In this document: positions 59,886 through 64,000 of the stretch, one piece after another
Position numbering within the stretch: position 1 is the first letter of the stretch
Layout of the letters: each line of letters begins with the position of its first letter
DNA from: Zhengitettix transpicula
Lineage: Eukaryota; Arthropoda; Insecta; Orthoptera; Tetrigidae
Assembly: GCA_037074705.1 (NCBI GenBank)
Contig: CM073594.1
Location: 73,952,509 to 74,016,508 of the forward strand
Direction of reading: 5' to 3'
Length of the DNA stretch: 64,000 bases
Made by a program: the position numbers and the translations under genes
Notes under the pieces: generated by a model
What the model saw: only the letters and a program-made list of their open reading frames with translations
Databases searched by the model: none
What the model was told of the DNA's origin: nothing

Positions 59886-62800
59886 CTGAAAGAAGGAGAA
59901 GTGATCAGAGGCGGCTGCTTCACGCATTCTTGAAGGTTGTTAGCAAAACGTGGTGCGAACATCAACAACTCCAGTACATCAATACAGTGGGCGATTAAAA
60001 TATCACACTGACACTTCACACCACTACAACCACCACCTCATTACCCTAACACAGTCATAGGAAACTACACCATCACTTTTAGCCAAATGCCATATAGGAA
60101 CCTTAAATTATAGCCAGGGTGCCTTAGTTAACCCTTGGCTTCCTTGCTTTACCTTCTATGCTTACTTTCTATACCCCCGAGCCTCTGTCCACATCACTCT
60201 ATCTATCTCGCAGTCTAATCCCTCTTTCTAAATGAGGCTGAGTCCTTACATAAACTTCTTAAATGGACTATGATAAATTACAGCTTCTTTCTGACAATAT
60301 TAGCCAGTCAATGTAGTAAAAACTGATTGCTTCATCAATTTTTCAGCCTTCTCATACTCCATTTATCATTAAGTACAAAAATGTTATCCCAAATGCATCC
60401 CTCTCAGTCCCTGAATGACTCTCTAGAGAAATGTATTTATTTATCTGGGGCATTGGCTAACAAAATTATAAATATGTAGTAATAAAGATTGTATCTGTCT
60501 TCTTAATCCCATTTCTATTTTTTATATAAAATTGTTTGTAATACTAAGCTTTCTCTTTTTCATGTCATTTCAGTTGCATTCAGTGACTGGTTGAGTAATA
60601 GATAGTATTTGCAGGCATAACTTTTTTTGTTATTTGACCCACTTAAAGCTTTAGCCAAAGTACCATAATTCTTAACTGGAACAATGCTAAAACACTACTC
60701 AAAGCCATGCAAACCCAGTGGTTAAAAGAAAAGATATGGAAGGAGTCTCTAAAATACTTTGAAGTAAATCCAACTCTATACACACATTGCCCAATAATGT
60801 ATAAAAAAAGTTTGTGACTACCATCACCAGTGTTTTACATCAAATGCACGAGGTGCTAACCCCAGGGTTTTCCAGGAATTTGGACCCGCAACTGCAGTAT
60901 AATCTTACTTTGAAGAATCAAGCTCAGTCAGTCTGATGGCAACTGGGAGGGTCTCTCAAAAATAGTAATGTTTTGAGGGTATATGCTGTGTTCCTTTGTT
61001 ACAGCAGATGTTAAAGAATTTGCTTCACAGTCAAGGGAAATGCAAGTGAAGTCTTCCATCAAAGAAGGCCTTTTAGGTGGAGAAGCTGGAAGTCAAAAAC
61101 TGACATTTTTACTTGTTTAAGCAATTATTAAAAATTGCAATTCTGAAGCATTCGTGGAATTAGATCCTCCAAGAGATAAAACTGAGACATACCATTTATG
61201 TTGTTTCTAATCACATAGGAGTGGCCTAAAGTAACAAAATAGTTTACTGTATTTGCTCAGTATAAGATGTTTGGTAAAGATTCTATTGGGAGTTTCATTG
61301 TCCATAGTAGAAGTAATTATGTGACAGTGGAAGAAGGAAGAAACAATGTAACATATGAATATTAAAAGACAGTTTGAATTCAGTAGGAAAAAAATAGTTT
61401 TAAATTAGAGCTTCTGTGGTACACAAATCAGAACACTCCTTAAACAATTATATTCTTGGCTGAGCATAATATGTTTGACTTGGGAAATTTTTTGCAAAAG
61501 TTAATAAGAAAGTCATAGGAATCCATAAAATTAAAATAATTTTTGTATCCAGGGATGAAAGTAGGAAGTACATTTAGTTACATTTTATGTGCAATTTCTT
61601 GGAAATGTTGGGTTGCGCCTTGTACTAAACACTATGTACACAATCCTTAAATAAAAGCCTTGAGAAGAAGAGATAGCCACACTGTGCGAGGAGCGAGTGA
61701 GGGTCTGTGAAAACTTTTCCTCCACCGCAAGCTGCTTGTGGCTCAACTCACCGCCGCACTGATGAAGAAGCTACCAGTTCCCACGTTGTGGAGACCTTGT
61801 GGGGCCCCAGCTACCAGCGTAAAGGTAAGGTGCGGGGGGGTCACTTGAGTGGAAATGGCCCGGGACCCCTAGCGGGATCGCATACACCCGCTATGTACAC
61901 ACAGCATGCCAAACGACAACAATTAGTCCCGCCTCCCCGACAAACGTACAACTTGTTCAACCTCTTGGCCACTGTGAGGCTGGTGCAGGGAAAACAAGTT
62001 CCATTCAGCCTCGCTTAACCCATTGAAGGTGGTTTGCATCCACTGTGAAGGGATGACTACATCATTGCCTCTTTTATGTTAACTAATTCATTGTGTCTTA
62101 TAAAGTTCAATACATAGGAAAAATAAACATTTTTTATGAAAATCTATTTGATTTGATGACATTGTGGTAAATTATGTTATGGAATTAAACTTGATTCTGA
62201 CTTTACTCCAACACGTGTAATTACTCACAAATTATATACTTTTGAGATAAAAAATTATGGATTAATGATAAACAGAATGTTTGCAGTCATCTTGTACATG
62301 TTCATTAAGACAAAATGGAGACAGAAATAGGGCAACTATAAGTTTAAGCCTTGAAAACTTTTATTAGAAAGTTAGAGAAACTTAATGCAACATTATTTGT
62401 CACATAGTTTGTATTGTATACAATTACATTTTGTATTTTATATATGATGTTTGGCCTTTGAATAATTCTCTAGGCAATGAACGTTTTCACAGTGGAAACA
62501 CAAATGTGAATTTTATTTTCAAATAATAAATATTGAGATTTATATTGATAACATAATCATAACAATATTGAAGGTATTGTCAGAAATTAATTCAATTGTA
62601 ACAAAAATGTTGATAATAAATTAATGGTTGTAAGGCTGAATGGAACTTGTTTCACTGCACAACCCTCCCCAAATAAAAGACCCCAACTGCAAAGAAAAAC
62701 TTAAATACAAGAACATACAAATACATGAGTTACACAGTAGAACTTTGGGGAATCTATAATTTATTGTACATATTCATAAACAACAAAAATGGGAGCAAAT

Positions 62801-63978
62801 TTTGACAGACAAAAAAAACACCAAACCATGATAGTGTTCCCAAATATGGTCAACCCGCTTTATGTACTCAAATTTTATATGAAAAAGATTGTGTTCAGAT
62901 GACACAGACCTTATGGCAGGGCAGATTCAAAATATTTCAGCCCAGTCATCTCACTATACAAATTTCAATGTGCTATTCTTCAAGGACATACCCAATGAAA
63001 ACAGTCAGGATGTCATTGCTTGAAAACTATAAAAATGAAGTAGCATAATGAAGGCTGTATGAAGTATTATACATGCACCCAATTATTTTTTAAGGACAGA
63101 AAATTAAGGTACTCTTCTCAGACTCATGAAGATCTTCCCTTTAATTTGAAACACAGTTAACTGCATAACAGTAATGTGTAACAAAGTAAACATTTTCCCC
63201 TTTACATTCATGCTCCAGAACATAAAAATAAACTTAATAAAATGCTAAAATCTAATGAATTTTAAATCAAGAAGCCAACAGGATTCAGAAATTAAATTGA
63301 ACAAGTTGTACTTGTAAAGATTTTTTTTAAAAATCTAACTTGTAGCACACAAATGCAAGAAGAATTCTAAACTATTTATCCCAAAGTTAGTAGTAGCAAG
63401 ATCTGAGAAACTAAACTCTTTTTATTGAAGCATTAATTAAGCATTCATGTCAACGTGGTTCACAATCAATTCAGAACAATGACCATCTTGAAATGAACTA
63501 AATGTCAGTAAAAAACAAATATTTTCTTATGCTAGGTATTCACTCAGATCAAAGTGGAACAAACATGAATTGTGAAAGATATTAAGAGCCTAAAATGCCT
63601 TTTTGGTGTGAGATAGGCTTCATGAAAATAAAAGTATTTCAGCTGTATTACATATATCAAGAAACAGAAGTAAGGCTTGAGGTGGAATTAATAAGGTTTT
63701 AGAATTTTCCAAGGTGGAATTACCATAATTGGCATTTAAGAAAAGGTTGATAAAATAACATTTTAACTTCAGTAGAACATATATGTAGCATATCAAGAGC
63801 AAACAATTTTGAAGTGCCTTACGAATGAAAACAACAGAATTCTTCACTGAAGAGGTTTTAAATCTTATGAAAATTAAGGTAGAAAGTTGCACAGTCTAAC
63901 CTACAATTACCTCCTGAGTGAATAGCTATGACTAAAACTAATTATTTACATACAGAGAATTGTAGTGGGATAGCTTAC
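59886..63978. other. Intron between the two exons of the unidentified minus-strand gene
   Basis: About 4.1 kb. Mostly AT-rich. A GC-richer patch at 61680-62010 has an open frame but no homology I recognise. It ends in one arm of an inverted repeat whose other arm is at 62632-62663. Confidence 0.4.
61981..62663. repeat. Inverted repeat pair, about 30 bp arms
   Basis: TGCAGGGAAAACAAGTTCCA (61984 on) with TTCAGCCT is nearly the reverse complement of AGGCTGAATGGAACTTGTTT with CACTGCA at 62632-62663. The arms enclose about 620 bp of AT-rich sequence. They could be ends of a small DNA transposon or MITE; no target duplication was identified. Confidence 0.5.
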
Positions 63979-64000
63979 CTTGTGGTGTGAAGCTGGATTC
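63979..64000 (-). CDS. Partial exon at the right edge, donor visible
   Basis: The minus strand ends CAC-CAC-AAG before GTAAGC, a good donor. Read in phase 0 it gives PASHHK, which would join exon 59885-59397 in frame (HHK/DHLIP). Probably the preceding exon of that gene; only 22 bases are visible. Confidence 0.4.

Noticed and set aside
61707..62018. Plus-strand 103-codon open frame as a gene
   Set aside because: GC-rich patch with a splice-donor-like GTAAGG inside, no recognised domain, and it ends inside an inverted repeat; treated as unassigned.
1..64000. CRISPR arrays, operons, ribosome-binding sites, phage or plasmid features
   Set aside because: The window is eukaryotic (spliced genes, poly(A) signals, LINE/SINE); none of these applies or is seen.

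Overview
This window is from an arthropod genome, most likely an insect. Short GC-rich coding exons with canonical GT-AG junctions sit in very AT-rich introns. The flanks are littered with decayed retroelements (Penelope-like, Jockey/CR1-like LINE, tRNA-derived SINE) and a piggyBac-type MITE. All recognisable host genes lie on the minus strand, so they read from right to left.

Region 1 (643-32273): one very large gene for a secreted large lipid transfer protein of the apolipophorin / apoB / vitellogenin family. I trace 18 exons whose splice phases all agree: 14,447 coding bases, or 4,815 codons, with the last visible exon ending at a splice donor. The gene therefore continues past the left edge. 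Exons 2-9 encode the N-terminal lipid-transfer (LPD_N / vitellogenin-N) module. Exon 10 holds the rest of that module and the following open beta-sheet domain. Exons 14-18, including one 5.9-kb exon, encode a long array of beta-strand repeats carrying a Thr-Pro-Phe-like motif. The length already exceeds ordinary apolipophorin II/I (about 3,350 residues in insects) and points to the apolipoprotein of the lipid transfer particle (apoLTP).

Region 2 (32274-44089): a gene-free 12-kb interval made largely of transposon debris. It holds a Penelope-like element with reverse transcriptase and GIY-YIG fragments, a 731-bp piggyBac-type MITE with perfect 13-bp inverted ends between TTAA sites, LINE scraps, and tandem tRNA-derived SINE units. 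A CpG-richer, promoter-like stretch lies at about 41.2-42.0 kb.

Region 3 (44125-53253): a complete 14-exon gene for a mitochondrial ABC half-transporter, ABCB8 (MITOSUR) type. It has 693 residues, with a membrane domain followed by one nucleotide-binding domain with all motifs present, and a poly(A) signal just after the stop codon.

Region 4 (53254-64000): LINE and Penelope tails and a long AT microsatellite, then the 3' part of another minus-strand gene. Its terminal coding exon (59397-59885) encodes a Pro/His/Gln-rich tail whose family I do not recognise. A partial upstream exon appears at the extreme right edge, and there is a possible alternative terminal exon at 57.5 kb.

The two identified proteins share no pathway that the sequence shows: one is a secreted haemolymph lipid carrier or transfer protein, the other a mitochondrial inner-membrane transporter. 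I found no novel multi-gene system. The most interesting signals are the size and repeat structure of the lipid transfer protein, a dispersed Penelope-tail family that forms palindromes and carries a hammerhead-like core, the dimeric SINE, and the piggyBac MITE.
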